A DNA stretch of 60,421 nt, from assembly GCA_964568805.1 (NCBI GenBank), contig CAZMRW010000013.1, forward strand, positions 1-60,421. The letters are read 5' to 3'. Positions within the stretch are counted from its first letter, which is position 1. The number at the start of each line of letters is the position of its first letter. Shown piece by piece: positions 43,747 to 51,608 of the stretch. The notes beneath the pieces are model-generated. The model did no database searches, was not told the DNA's origin, and saw only the letters and a program-made list of their open reading frames with translations. Position numbers and translations under genes: made by a program. This DNA comes from CAZMRW01 sp964568805 (GTDB lineage: Bacteria; Pseudomonadota; Gammaproteobacteria; Methylococcales; Methylomonadaceae).

Positions 43747-44433
43747 TTATTTATGGAAATGATCGGTCGGACAGACCCCGTTTCTGAGGCTGACGACCGG
43801 CCAGCCGTTTGCCATTGCATACTGTTTTAGCGTTTCATCAGGATCGACGGCGACCGGATGATCGACTGTTTTCAGCAAGGGCAGATCATTGTGAGAATCG
43901 CTGTAAAACCAGCTGCCCTTCAGGGTTTCTTTTGATCCCTCCAACCATTCTTGCAGTAATTTGACTTTGCCTTCCTGAAAACAGGGGATACCTATAAAGT
44001 TGCCGGTATAAGCGCCCTCGATGAATTCCGGCGTAGTTGCCAATAAATTATCTATCCCATAGAGCTTGACGATCGGTTCGGTAACAAATCGATTGGTGGC
44101 GGTAATGACCAGCAGGGTATCGCCCCGGGTCCTATGCTTGGCAATAAGTTCCTGTGCCGGTTTTAACAGCAAGGGTTTGATGACTTCGGAAATAAATTGC
44201 TCCCGCCAGGTCATTAATTGACCGGGATCATGGTCTGCCAATGGTTTCAATGAAAACTGAAGAAATTCGACAATATTTAATGTCCCTTGCTTGTAGTCCT
44301 CATAAAATTTGGCGTTGGCCGCCTCATATAGATTTTTGTCGACGATGCCGTGGTCGACAAGGAATTGTCCCCACAGAAAGTCGCTGTCATCTGCTATCAA
44401 TGTATTGTCCAAATCAAAAATTGCTAAACTCAC
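43747..44433 (-). CDS. HAD superfamily phosphatase, subfamily IB
   Basis: A 228-residue cytoplasmic phosphatase of the HAD-IB family, related to phosphoserine phosphatase and histidinol-phosphate phosphatase types. Motif I is FDLDNTLIADDSD near residue 6, motif II LLVITATNRF near residue 107, and motif III WFYSDSHNDLPLL near residue 186. The cap region is helical (YEDYKQGTLNIVEFLQFSL). Substrate is not evident. It is divergent from rppH. Confidence 0.88.
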   Translation of the reverse strand: MSLAIFDLDNTLIADDSDFLWGQFLVDHGIVDKNLYEAANAKFYEDYKQGTLNIVEFLQFSLKPLADHDPGQLMTWREQFISEVIKPLLLKPAQELIAKHRTRGDTLLVITATNRFVTEPIVKLYGIDNLLATTPEFIEGAYTGNFIGIPCFQEGKVKLLQEWLEGSKETLKGSWFYSDSHNDLPLLKTVDHPVAVDPDETLKQYAMANGWPVVSLRNGVCPTDHFHK

Positions 44434-44588
44434 ATTTATCCTGTCTAAAATAATAAAAAGGAAGAAACTCTATGGTAACTATAGAAAATTTATGGAACAA
44501 TGAGTCATTAATTTTCAACCCGGCCTGTTTTGATCATTTTAACACAGACAGGATTAAGACGAGGACGGGTAAAGATACAGGTTTAAAC

Positions 44589-45164
44589 ATGATAGACTCT
44601 AAAGGATACCGGCCCAATGTCGGGATCATCCTTTGCAATGACGAGGGTCGCGTGTTTTGGGCAAAACGGATGGGGATGAACGCTTGGCAGTTTCCTCAGG
44701 GCGGAATTAATCATGATGAAGATCCTGAAACAGCGATGTATCGAGAATTGTGGGAAGAAACCGGGCTGCAACAGCAGCATGTTCAGGTGCTTGGGCGAAC
44801 ACGATACTGGTTGAGGTATAAACTGCCTGAACGCTATATACGCAAAAATTCCTTGCCTTTGTGCATAGGGCAAAAACAGATATGGTTTATTTTACGGTTG
44901 GTGACGCATGAATCCAATGTGCGTTTTGATCGCAGCTCCAAACCGGAATTCGATAGCTGGCGCTGGGTCGACTATTGGGAGCCTCTTGAGAATGTGGTCT
45001 ATTTTAAGCGCAAGGTTTATCAACGAGCGATGACCGAGTTAGGCGCGCTCTTGGCATTCGATTCGGTTCCGGTTAGTGCCGCGGGTTATCTGGCTAAACA
45101 GAAGATAATCGCCGACAGATTAAAAGGTAAAAAAAAGTTCGTCAAAAATGTGGAAAATCAGTAA
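44589..45164 (+). CDS. rppH: RNA pyrophosphohydrolase RppH
   Basis: RppH removes pyrophosphate from the 5' end of mRNAs and so triggers RNase E decay. The 191-residue product begins with the highly conserved MIDSKGYRPNVGIILCNDEG and WAKRMGMNAWQFPQGGI. Its Nudix box is GGINHDEDPETAMYRELWEETGL (split here: GGINHDEDPE and REL-EETGL), near residues 37-60. The ATG at 44589 fits the family start; the frame is open for another 39 codons upstream without resemblance. The C-terminus extends about 25 residues past the family core. It converges with the CpdA-like gene, overlapping by seven bases. Confidence 0.93.
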   Translation: MIDSKGYRPNVGIILCNDEGRVFWAKRMGMNAWQFPQGGINHDEDPETAMYRELWEETGLQQQHVQVLGRTRYWLRYKLPERYIRKNSLPLCIGQKQIWFILRLVTHESNVRFDRSSKPEFDSWRWVDYWEPLENVVYFKRKVYQRAMTELGALLAFDSVPVSAAGYLAKQKIIADRLKGKKKFVKNVENQ

Positions 45165-45967
45165 CTGTCGGTATTGATCTGTAATCCGGTTATTTTTTCC
45201 TTGAGGAAAGAAACCCTGGTTTCAATGTGTCCGTCCGCATACAGATCAATCATGCGGTAGCCGGGAGTGGCCTCGTCGACGCTGAATGCATTGCATCTCG
45301 GTGTAAACTGAAAGCAGGTGGACGGCGTGCCCAGTATTCGCACTGACCCTGACCCTGACTGAGTGTCCATCAGTTGATGAATATGGCCGCAGATAACGGT
45401 TTTTACCTGCGGATGCCTGGCAACGATCGACAAAAACTCCCGGCTGTTATCGATCATCATCGTATCCATCCAGATACTTTGGGTCTTTTGGCAATGATGG
45501 TGAACGGCTATCAGCGAGGGGGAGTCCGGTTTTTTTCTTAAGCAGTCGTCAAGAAATTCGAGTTCCCGAGAAGATAAATGTCCGCCGGGAGCCCCCGGTA
45601 TCTGACTGTTCAGGCAGATGATTTGCCAGTTTTCCAGGATGAGTTGTTTTCGGCAACTGACGGTGCCGGCATTCAAAATTTGCTGCATGAGCCCATAATC
45701 ATCGTGGTTGCCGGGCAGGCAAAGACTCGGGACATCATAGGTTTCCAGTTTTTTCAGAATTCTTTGATAACTTGACTCACACGGATGCTCGGCAAGATCG
45801 CCGGTTACCAGCATCGCATCGATAACTTTGTTTTCAGCCCACGCTTGATCAAGTATGGCGTGGAACGTCCATTCCGTATCAATCCCCAGTAATTTATCAC
45901 CCGCATGAGCCAAGATGTGCATGTCGGTAACTTGCAGTATCGATACGACAGGCGCGGTTTGAATCAT
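45158..45967 (-). CDS. cpdA: CpdA-like cyclic-nucleotide phosphodiesterase
   Basis: A 269-residue calcineurin-type metallophosphoesterase resembling 3',5'-cAMP phosphodiesterase. Metal-binding motifs appear in order: ILQVTDMHI near residue 13, VTGDLAEHP near residue 57, LPGNHDDYGL near residue 86, VHHHCQKTQ near residue 155 and ICGHIHQL near residue 190. I chose the ATG at 45967, eight bases after the argA stop; a TTG at 45994 inside argA is possible. The 3' end overlaps rppH by seven bases. The cAMP substrate is by family resemblance only. Confidence 0.82.
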   Translation of the reverse strand: MIQTAPVVSILQVTDMHILAHAGDKLLGIDTEWTFHAILDQAWAENKVIDAMLVTGDLAEHPCESSYQRILKKLETYDVPSLCLPGNHDDYGLMQQILNAGTVSCRKQLILENWQIICLNSQIPGAPGGHLSSRELEFLDDCLRKKPDSPSLIAVHHHCQKTQSIWMDTMMIDNSREFLSIVARHPQVKTVICGHIHQLMDTQSGSGSVRILGTPSTCFQFTPRCNAFSVDEATPGYRMIDLYADGHIETRVSFLKEKITGLQINTDSY

Positions 45968-45974
45968 CAGGTTT

Positions 45975-47291
45975 CTATTCAATATCTCTGACAAGAATTT
46001 TTGAATTTCTTTGTGGATTGTATAGGGTTTTCAATGGGTCGGGCAACTGGCTGAATTCAGAAGAACGGAAGCCGCGTTCGATAAACCAGTGCATGGTCTG
46101 TGTCGATAGAACAAACAGTTTTTTAAGCGCTATTTGTCTTGCTTTACGTAAGACATGGTCGAGCATGCGGTTACCCCGGGCTCCACCCCGATAATCAGGA
46201 TGGACGGCTAGGCAGGCGATAGCCCCGAAGCGATCACGTTCATGGGCATGCAAGGCCGTACAGCCGATGATCAAGCCGTCCCGTTCTATGATAATGTAAT
46301 CGGCGATTTCCATTTCGATTTTTTCCCTAGAGCGTTTGGCTAAAATCCCTTGCTGTTCGAGCGGTTTGATCAACTCCAGAATGCCGCCGATATCGTTCAG
46401 GGTCGCCTGGCGCAGTTCTTCAAACGGCGCCGAACTGATCAGTGTGCCGATGCCGTTGTGGGTAAACAGTTCGAGCAACAAGGCGCCATCGGTCATTCTG
46501 TCGATCAGATGCACGCGGCTTACCCCCGAGCGGCAGCTCTGGATGGCGGCTTTCAGCGGCAGCCGGACGGAATCTGGAACTTCCTGGTGTTGCTGCAGAA
46601 AAGCGTCCGCTTCCGCGGCGGTCATTTGCTGTATTGGTTCGCCGGTGTCCGGATGACAGCAGCCTTGTTCGGTTAACAGGATCAGTTTTTCGGCCTTTAA
46701 AGCGATGGCGGCGGCGGTGGCAACCTGTTCGGATGACAGATTGAAGACTTCACCGCTGGGCGAATAACCGACGGGCGAGATCAGGACGACCGTATTCTGG
46801 TCCAGTTGTTGATGCAAGGCGGCGCCGTCGATGCGGCGGACTTCTCCGGTATGGATGTAATCGATGCCGTCGATGACGCCAATCGGTTTGGCGACGACAA
46901 AATTGCCCGATGCGACTTTAAGTCCCGATCCCGCCATCGGCGTATTGGCGAGCCCCATCGACAACAGCGCTTCGATTTCCACCCTGACCATGCCGGCGGC
47001 TTCCTTGACGCATTGCAAAGCCAAATCGTCGGTTATCCGCAGGTTTTTATGAAACAGGGCGGGGGCGTTCAGTTTCTTCAGTCGCTGGTCGATTTGCGGA
47101 CGGATGCCGTGCACCAGTACCAGACGGATGCCCAGACTGTTGAGCAAGGCGAAATCGTGCACCAGGTGATCAAAATCGGCATCCAGCATCGCCTCGCCGC
47201 CAAAGGAAATGACGAAGGTCTTGTTGCGGTGGGCGTGGATATAGGGAGACGAATCTCTAAACCAGCTGACGAATGATTTTTGGGCGTCCAT
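45975..47291 (-). CDS. argA: N-acetylglutamate synthase
   Basis: ArgA acetylates glutamate with acetyl-CoA, the first arginine biosynthesis step. The 438-residue product has the classical two-domain form: an N-terminal amino-acid-kinase-like regulatory domain (KTFVISFGGEAM near residue 23, GIRLVLVHGIRPQIDQRL near residue 54) that binds arginine, and a C-terminal GNAT domain (about 290-438, with LAVHPDYRGGARGNRMLD). argD and argF lie about 3.5-5 kb away in this window. Confidence 0.94.
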   Translation of the reverse strand: MDAQKSFVSWFRDSSPYIHAHRNKTFVISFGGEAMLDADFDHLVHDFALLNSLGIRLVLVHGIRPQIDQRLKKLNAPALFHKNLRITDDLALQCVKEAAGMVRVEIEALLSMGLANTPMAGSGLKVASGNFVVAKPIGVIDGIDYIHTGEVRRIDGAALHQQLDQNTVVLISPVGYSPSGEVFNLSSEQVATAAAIALKAEKLILLTEQGCCHPDTGEPIQQMTAAEADAFLQQHQEVPDSVRLPLKAAIQSCRSGVSRVHLIDRMTDGALLLELFTHNGIGTLISSAPFEELRQATLNDIGGILELIKPLEQQGILAKRSREKIEMEIADYIIIERDGLIIGCTALHAHERDRFGAIACLAVHPDYRGGARGNRMLDHVLRKARQIALKKLFVLSTQTMHWFIERGFRSSEFSQLPDPLKTLYNPQRNSKILVRDIE

Positions 47292-47334
47292 AACTAATCG
47301 ATTAGTGTGAATCTCGTATGTTGCCTATCTTATT

Positions 47335-47465
47335 AGGTTGGGTTACAACTGCATGGATGCAGGAGATAGGGCAACGCATAGAGCGATTGCCGAGCGATAG
47401 CATAACCCAACATTTTGGGCTTCGATGTGTTGGGTTACGGCTAGCGCCTAACCCAACCTACGGCC
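47335..47465. repeat. GTGTTGGGTTACGGCT-type palindromic repeat, longest copy
   Basis: This region upstream of argA has GGTTGGGTTACAACTGC at its left end, ATAACCCAACATTTTGG in the middle and TGTTGGGTTACGGCT ... CCTAACCCAACCTACGG at the right end, so several TTGGGTTA/TAACCCAA pairs can form nested hairpins. The right-hand unit (47419-47463) recurs at 47762-47807 and, degenerated, at 49921-49938. No coding content. Confidence 0.7.
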
Positions 47466-47486
47466 CTGTTTTAGATCGGCCATAAA

Positions 47487-47678
47487 TTATTCGCCGTCAA
47501 TCAGTAATGAAGGATTAGCGTCTATTTCTTGACAGCGTTTTTGTATTTCTTGCAGCCAGGCTTCTGAAACAAGAAAGTCTTCTTCATAATCCAAACTTTC
47601 CAGCAATATTTCGGCAATATAAGCCCTTGCAGCCGGTGCAAGTTTTAATGCCTGTTCGGTAATGGTTTCAATATTCAT
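47487..47678 (-). CDS. Orphan addiction-module antitoxin-like protein
   Basis: A 63-residue helical protein resembling the short antitoxins of the putative addiction module component family (TIGR02574), seen in KLAPAARAYIAEILLESLDYEEDF and the WLQEIQKRCQEIDANPSLLIDGE tail. These normally precede a ParE/RelE-type toxin gene. No such toxin follows; downstream is repeat DNA and then argA. A strong GGAGGTGA site precedes the ATG. It is either an orphan or the survivor of a decayed module. Confidence 0.7.
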   Translation of the reverse strand: MNIETITEQALKLAPAARAYIAEILLESLDYEEDFLVSEAWLQEIQKRCQEIDANPSLLIDGE

Positions 47679-47761
47679 AATTCACCTCCAATTTTGAGAT
47701 AAATCTCGACTGTTGAGTATTTTATTGATTGGTATTGAAGGAAGAAAGCCCAAAATTGCTG

Positions 47762-47807
47762 CTTCGATGTGTTGGGTTACGGCTGCCGCCTAACCAAATC
47801 TACGGGC
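47762..47807. repeat. GTGTTGGGTTACGGCT-type repeat, second copy
   Basis: This copy shares the block TTCGATGTGTTGGGTTACGG with the unit at 47421-47440, and ends CTAACC...TCTACGGG. It overlaps the last codons and stop of the gene at 47790-48074, so the repeat has probably supplied that gene's C-terminus. Confidence 0.65.
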
Positions 47808-48074
47808 TAAATAGTGAAGGATTGCACCGAGGATAACACCACCAAGCCCGATACACGCCGATAAAATCATATTGGGTCGGTAGATTGCAGCTTGATCTTG
47901 GGCAAGACGTTTCTTTAGCTCCCGTTCGATGATAAAAAATCTAGGTGCATCTTTTTTGCAATTGCTTATTTCAATAGCAAGTTCATTAAAAGACATAGAC
48001 TGAATCTTTTTATCGTCTGGAATCTCATGGAGAACTTTGTTAAGTCCAGCATTGAAATTTTGGTCCTTTTTCAT
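47790..48074 (-). CDS. Small membrane protein of unknown function
   Basis: A 94-residue protein with a mostly hydrophilic, helical N-terminal part (about residues 1-65, ending RELKKRLAQDQAA) and one C-terminal transmembrane helix (about 70-90, MILSACIGLGGVILGAILHYL). The last residues ARRFG and the stop codon are encoded inside a dispersed palindromic repeat, which suggests the original end was lost or replaced. A TAGGTAG-like site precedes the ATG. I do not recognise the family. Confidence 0.55.
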   Translation of the reverse strand: MKKDQNFNAGLNKVLHEIPDDKKIQSMSFNELAIEISNCKKDAPRFFIIERELKKRLAQDQAAIYRPNMILSACIGLGGVILGAILHYLARRFG

Positions 48075-48108
48075 GGATATTTCTACCTATTAAATTTTGA
48101 TAGCCGTC

Positions 48109-48131
48109 TAGGGTACGCAACGCGTACCCTA
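48109..48131. terminator. Palindrome of the GTAGGGTAYGC family after ilvD
   Basis: TAGGGTACGC (48109-48118) pairs perfectly with GCGTACCCTA (48122-48131) across a three-base loop, two bases from the ilvD stop. It is a shorter relative of the element at 15341-15413. Its position suggests it serves as an ilvD transcript end, though no T-run follows. Confidence 0.55.
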
Positions 48132-48133
48132 CA

Positions 48134-49831
48134 TCAATCCAAATTATCGGTAACAGCCCCCAGCGATGCCGAACTCACCAGCTTGGCATACTTGGCCAGC
48201 ACCCCTCGCGTATAACGCGGCGCCGGTTGCTGCCATTTTTCCAGGCGGCGGGCGATTTCGTGTTCATTCACATGCAGAGTAAGCTGGTTGGTTTCAGCGT
48301 CGATGGTGATTTGATCGCCGTTTTCAACAACTGCCAACGGGCCGCCGACATAGGCTTCCGGAGTAATATGGCCGACCACGAAGCCGTGGGTGCCGCCGGA
48401 GAAGCGGCCGTCGGTAATTAACGCAACGTCCTTGCCGAGCCCCTTGCCCATGACCGCCGAGGTCGGAGACAGCATTTCGCGCATGCCGGGGCCGCCTTTC
48501 GGGCCTTCGTAGCGGATCACGATGACGTCGCCCTTGACGATGTCGCCGTTAAGAATCGCCTGCAGCGCCTGTTCCTCCGCTTCGAAGACCTTGGCCGTGC
48601 CGGTAAACACCAGGCCTTCCTTGCCGGTGATCTTGGCGACCGCGCCTTCGGAGGCCAGGTTGCCGTAGAGCACAACCAGATGGCTGTCTTTTTTGATCGG
48701 ATGATCCAGCGGACGGATCATGTCCTGTCCCTCAGGATAGGGTTTGACCTCGGCCAAATTTTCGGCCAGGGTAAGGCCGGTCACGGTCAGGCAGTCGCCA
48801 TGCAGCAGTCCCCGGTCGAGCAGTTCTTTCATCAACGGCTGGATGCCGCCGATTTCGATCAGTTCGGCCATCTGGTAATGGCCGCTGGGCTTCAGGTCGG
48901 CAACCATCGGCACATGCTTGCCGATACGGGTAAAATCGTCCAGGGTCAAATCGACGCCGGTCGCATTGGCCATCGCCAACAGGTGCAATACCGCGTTGGT
49001 CGATCCCCCAAGGGCGATGACCACGGTGATGGCGTTTTCGAACGCTTCCTTGGTCATGATGTCGCGGGGCTTGATGTCTTTTTTCAAGAGTTCCATGACG
49101 GCGGCGCCGGCGCGTTCGCAGTCCAGACGCTTGTCATCTGAAATGGCGGCCTGGGCGGAACTGTTCGGCAGGCTCATGCCGAGCGCTTCGATCGCCGAAG
49201 CCATCGTGTTGGCGGTGTACATGCCGCCGCAGGAGCCCGCGCCGGGTATGGCCTTGGCTTCGATTTCGGCGAGTTCGGCGTCGTCGATCTTATTGTTGGC
49301 CCGGGCGCCAACGGCTTCGAATACCGAAACGACATCGAGTTTTTTGTCCTTGTGACAGCCTGGCATGATGGTGCCGCCGTAGACAAAGATCGCCGGGCGA
49401 TTAAGCCTTGACAACGCAATCATGCAGCCGGGCATGTTCTTGTCGCAGCCGCCGATCGCGACGATGCCGTCAAAACCCTGACAGCCGGTTACGGTTTCGA
49501 TCGAGTCCGCGATGACTTCCCTGGATACCAGAGAGTATTTCATACCCTCGGTGCCCATCGAAATGCCGTCGGAAATGGTAATGGTGTTGAATATGACGGC
49601 TTTGCCGTTAGACTCGTTAACGCCGCGGGCGGCATCGTCGGCCAGCCTGTTGATGTGCATGTTGCAGGGCGTCACCATACTCCAGGTCGACGCAATGCCG
49701 ATTTGCGGTTTTTTGAAGTCTTCATTGGTGAAGCCGACGGCGTGCAGCATGGCACGGCTGGGTGCGCGCTCCATGCCGTCAACGACGAGTGAGGAAAAAG
49801 AACGTGTGTTGTTATTACCTGTTTTGGACAT
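48134..49831 (-). CDS. ilvD: Dihydroxy-acid dehydratase
   Basis: IlvD dehydrates dihydroxy acids to 2-keto acids in valine, leucine and isoleucine synthesis. The 565-residue product has iron-sulfur cluster residues in GGCDKNMPGCMIAL near residue 125 and GAGSCGGMYTANTMA near residue 198, GGSTNAVLHLLA near residue 278, and the C-terminal DGRFSGGTHGFVVGH near residue 475. I chose the ATG at 49831 (MSKTGNNNTRSFSSLVVDG), since the 39 upstream codons do not resemble the family. It belongs to the shorter, ~560-residue type. Confidence 0.95.
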   Translation of the reverse strand: MSKTGNNNTRSFSSLVVDGMERAPSRAMLHAVGFTNEDFKKPQIGIASTWSMVTPCNMHINRLADDAARGVNESNGKAVIFNTITISDGISMGTEGMKYSLVSREVIADSIETVTGCQGFDGIVAIGGCDKNMPGCMIALSRLNRPAIFVYGGTIMPGCHKDKKLDVVSVFEAVGARANNKIDDAELAEIEAKAIPGAGSCGGMYTANTMASAIEALGMSLPNSSAQAAISDDKRLDCERAGAAVMELLKKDIKPRDIMTKEAFENAITVVIALGGSTNAVLHLLAMANATGVDLTLDDFTRIGKHVPMVADLKPSGHYQMAELIEIGGIQPLMKELLDRGLLHGDCLTVTGLTLAENLAEVKPYPEGQDMIRPLDHPIKKDSHLVVLYGNLASEGAVAKITGKEGLVFTGTAKVFEAEEQALQAILNGDIVKGDVIVIRYEGPKGGPGMREMLSPTSAVMGKGLGKDVALITDGRFSGGTHGFVVGHITPEAYVGGPLAVVENGDQITIDAETNQLTLHVNEHEIARRLEKWQQPAPRYTRGVLAKYAKLVSSASLGAVTDNLD

Positions 49832-49860
49832 TGTAAAAGATTCTCTGAAAAATGGATTAA

Positions 49861-49990
49861 TAAGGCTAAAGGCTAATAGTGAGTTGGTTGAGCCAGCTAG
49901 CGCAACCATATTTGCCACCTCAATGTGTTGGGTGCTACATGACTCCAAGCTACGGCTTTTTTTACCTTTTATCTTGCGCCTTTAGCCTAA
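49861..49990. repeat. Possible MITE with 12-bp terminal inverted repeats
   Basis: TAAGGCTAAAGG (49861-49872) and CCTTTAGCCTAA (49979-49990) are inverted copies with one mismatch, bounding 130 bases between ilvD and the SH3-protein gene. Inside is a decayed GTGTTGGGT repeat (49921-49938). The right arm covers the last codon and stop of the SH3 gene. No transposase is encoded, as expected for a miniature element. Confidence 0.45.
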
Positions 49991-50658
49991 AACGTATCCC
50001 AACCCTTGCTTTTACGGCTCCATCCGATTCTGGGCAGGATAAAGCCTAACAGAACGCCGATGAAAGCGATGGTGCCGCCGTACAGGAACCAGTCCTGCTC
50101 GGTGTTGTCTTTGAGGGCTTTGTTATCAAGTTTATATTGTTCGAGTTCGCGTTCAATATTGACGACATGCTCCTGAAGTTCGTCGCGCTCTTCTTTCAGT
50201 TGAATGGCGTTGGCGGCCGTTTTTTTCAGTTCGGCAAGTTCGCGAATTAACTGGTCGCGCTCTGCCGCCAATGATTGTTCAAGCGATGTCCCCGGCGTCA
50301 GGGAGTTTTTTAACTCCGCTAATTCGGCTTTCAGACTGGCATTTTCTCGTTGTAATGATCCCAGGTTTTTATTCGCGGTTTCCAGTTGAAAGCGGCTGGG
50401 CGGTTCTTTCATCGTGCTGCGGGTCGGGAAATAGCCCTCTTGTCCGTTTTGCAGGCGGACACGGGAAAAACCGGTTTTTTTGTTTTCCGAGATGATCGTT
50501 AGCGGGGTTCCTGTGGGAAGAAGCTGAATCACTTTACCTTTTTCACTTTCTTCGCTGCGTAGTGACAGATTTAAATTGTCAGTGACATAAACTGTCTTGG
50601 CTTCTGCCGAACCGAAAACTAACAGCATGATAAAAAACGGATTGAGTAATTTTTTCAC
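49987..50658 (-). CDS. SH3-domain protein, TIGR04211 family
   Basis: A 223-residue envelope protein with a signal peptide (about residues 1-20, ending GSAEA). A bacterial SH3 domain follows (about 22-85, with VTDNLNLSLRSEESEKGKVIQLLPTG in two parts and GQEGYFPTRS), then a long coiled coil (about 95-190) and a C-terminal transmembrane helix (about 192-212). This is the layout of TIGR04211/YgiM proteins, whose role is unknown. I chose the GTG at 50658, with CAGAGA upstream; the frame extends 40 codons further without resemblance. It lies 43 bases beyond argF. Confidence 0.82.
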   Translation of the reverse strand: MKKLLNPFFIMLLVFGSAEAKTVYVTDNLNLSLRSEESEKGKVIQLLPTGTPLTIISENKKTGFSRVRLQNGQEGYFPTRSTMKEPPSRFQLETANKNLGSLQRENASLKAELAELKNSLTPGTSLEQSLAAERDQLIRELAELKKTAANAIQLKEERDELQEHVVNIERELEQYKLDNKALKDNTEQDWFLYGGTIAFIGVLLGFILPRIGWSRKSKGWDTF

Positions 50659-50701
50659 GTGAATCTCTGCTATAGGGCGAATTGATGAATCAATTCTAAC
50701 G

Positions 50702-51604
50702 TTATTTTCTACACATGAGAAATTCAAGCAACGCTTTTTGCGCATGCAGTCGATTTTCAGCTTCTTCGAAAACAACACTTTGCGGTCCGTCGATGACTTC
50801 GGCGCTCACTTCCTCTCCCCGATGTGCAGGTAAACAATGCATGAATAATGCGTCATGGTTTGCCGCATTCAAAATATTTTGGTTGATTTGATAGTCTTTA
50901 AAAGCGATTTCGCGCTGCCTTTGTTCCTGTTCCTGCCCCATACTGGCCCATACATCGGTGACGCATAAATCGGTATCGGCTGCTGCCGCCAAGGCGGTGT
51001 CAAAGAGTTTGATGCGGTCGCCTGCGGCGGTAACAATGGCCGGATCAGGTTGATAGCCCGGCGGGCAGGCGATATTCAAGTTAAACTCCAGCACCATTGC
51101 CGCATGGATATAGGAATGGCACATGTTGTTGCCATCGCCGATCCAGGCGACTGTTTTGCCTTTAATATCCCCGCGCAGTTCAAAAAAAGTCTGCATATCC
51201 GCAAGCAGTTGACAGGGATGTTCCCGGTCTGTTAATCCGTTAATGACCGGAACTCTCGAAAATTCGGAAAATGTCGTCACCGTTTCGTGTTTGTCGGTTC
51301 TTAACATGATGCAGTCGACCATGCTGGAGATGACTTTGGCGCTGTCTTGCAACGGTTCGCCTCGTCCCAATTGCGTATCGCGGGGCGATAAAAAAATTGC
51401 GCTGCCGCCAAAGTGGCTCATCCCCGATTCAAAGGAAACGCGGGTGCGCGTCGATGATTTTTCAAAAATCATCGCTAAAACCCGGCCTTTTAACGGTTGG
51501 TAATCGGGTTGACGATTAAATTTTAATTCGGTGGCCCGGCTGATCAGGTTACGGAATTCTTCGCCGGTCAAATCCAGCAGGCTGATGAAGTGTCTGGGTT
51601 TCAT
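50702..51604 (-). CDS. argF: Ornithine carbamoyltransferase
   Basis: ArgF joins ornithine and carbamoyl phosphate to give citrulline. The 300-residue product has the carbamoyl-phosphate motif SSTRTRVSFE near residue 50, HPCQLLADMQT near residue 129 for ornithine-side binding, and the catalytic MHCLPAHRGEEV near residue 254. It starts four bases after argD ends, forming an argD-argF unit. Length and motifs distinguish it from aspartate carbamoyltransferase. Confidence 0.95.
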   Translation of the reverse strand: MKPRHFISLLDLTGEEFRNLISRATELKFNRQPDYQPLKGRVLAMIFEKSSTRTRVSFESGMSHFGGSAIFLSPRDTQLGRGEPLQDSAKVISSMVDCIMLRTDKHETVTTFSEFSRVPVINGLTDREHPCQLLADMQTFFELRGDIKGKTVAWIGDGNNMCHSYIHAAMVLEFNLNIACPPGYQPDPAIVTAAGDRIKLFDTALAAAADTDLCVTDVWASMGQEQEQRQREIAFKDYQINQNILNAANHDALFMHCLPAHRGEEVSAEVIDGPQSVVFEEAENRLHAQKALLEFLMCRK

Positions 51605-51608
51605 AGTG

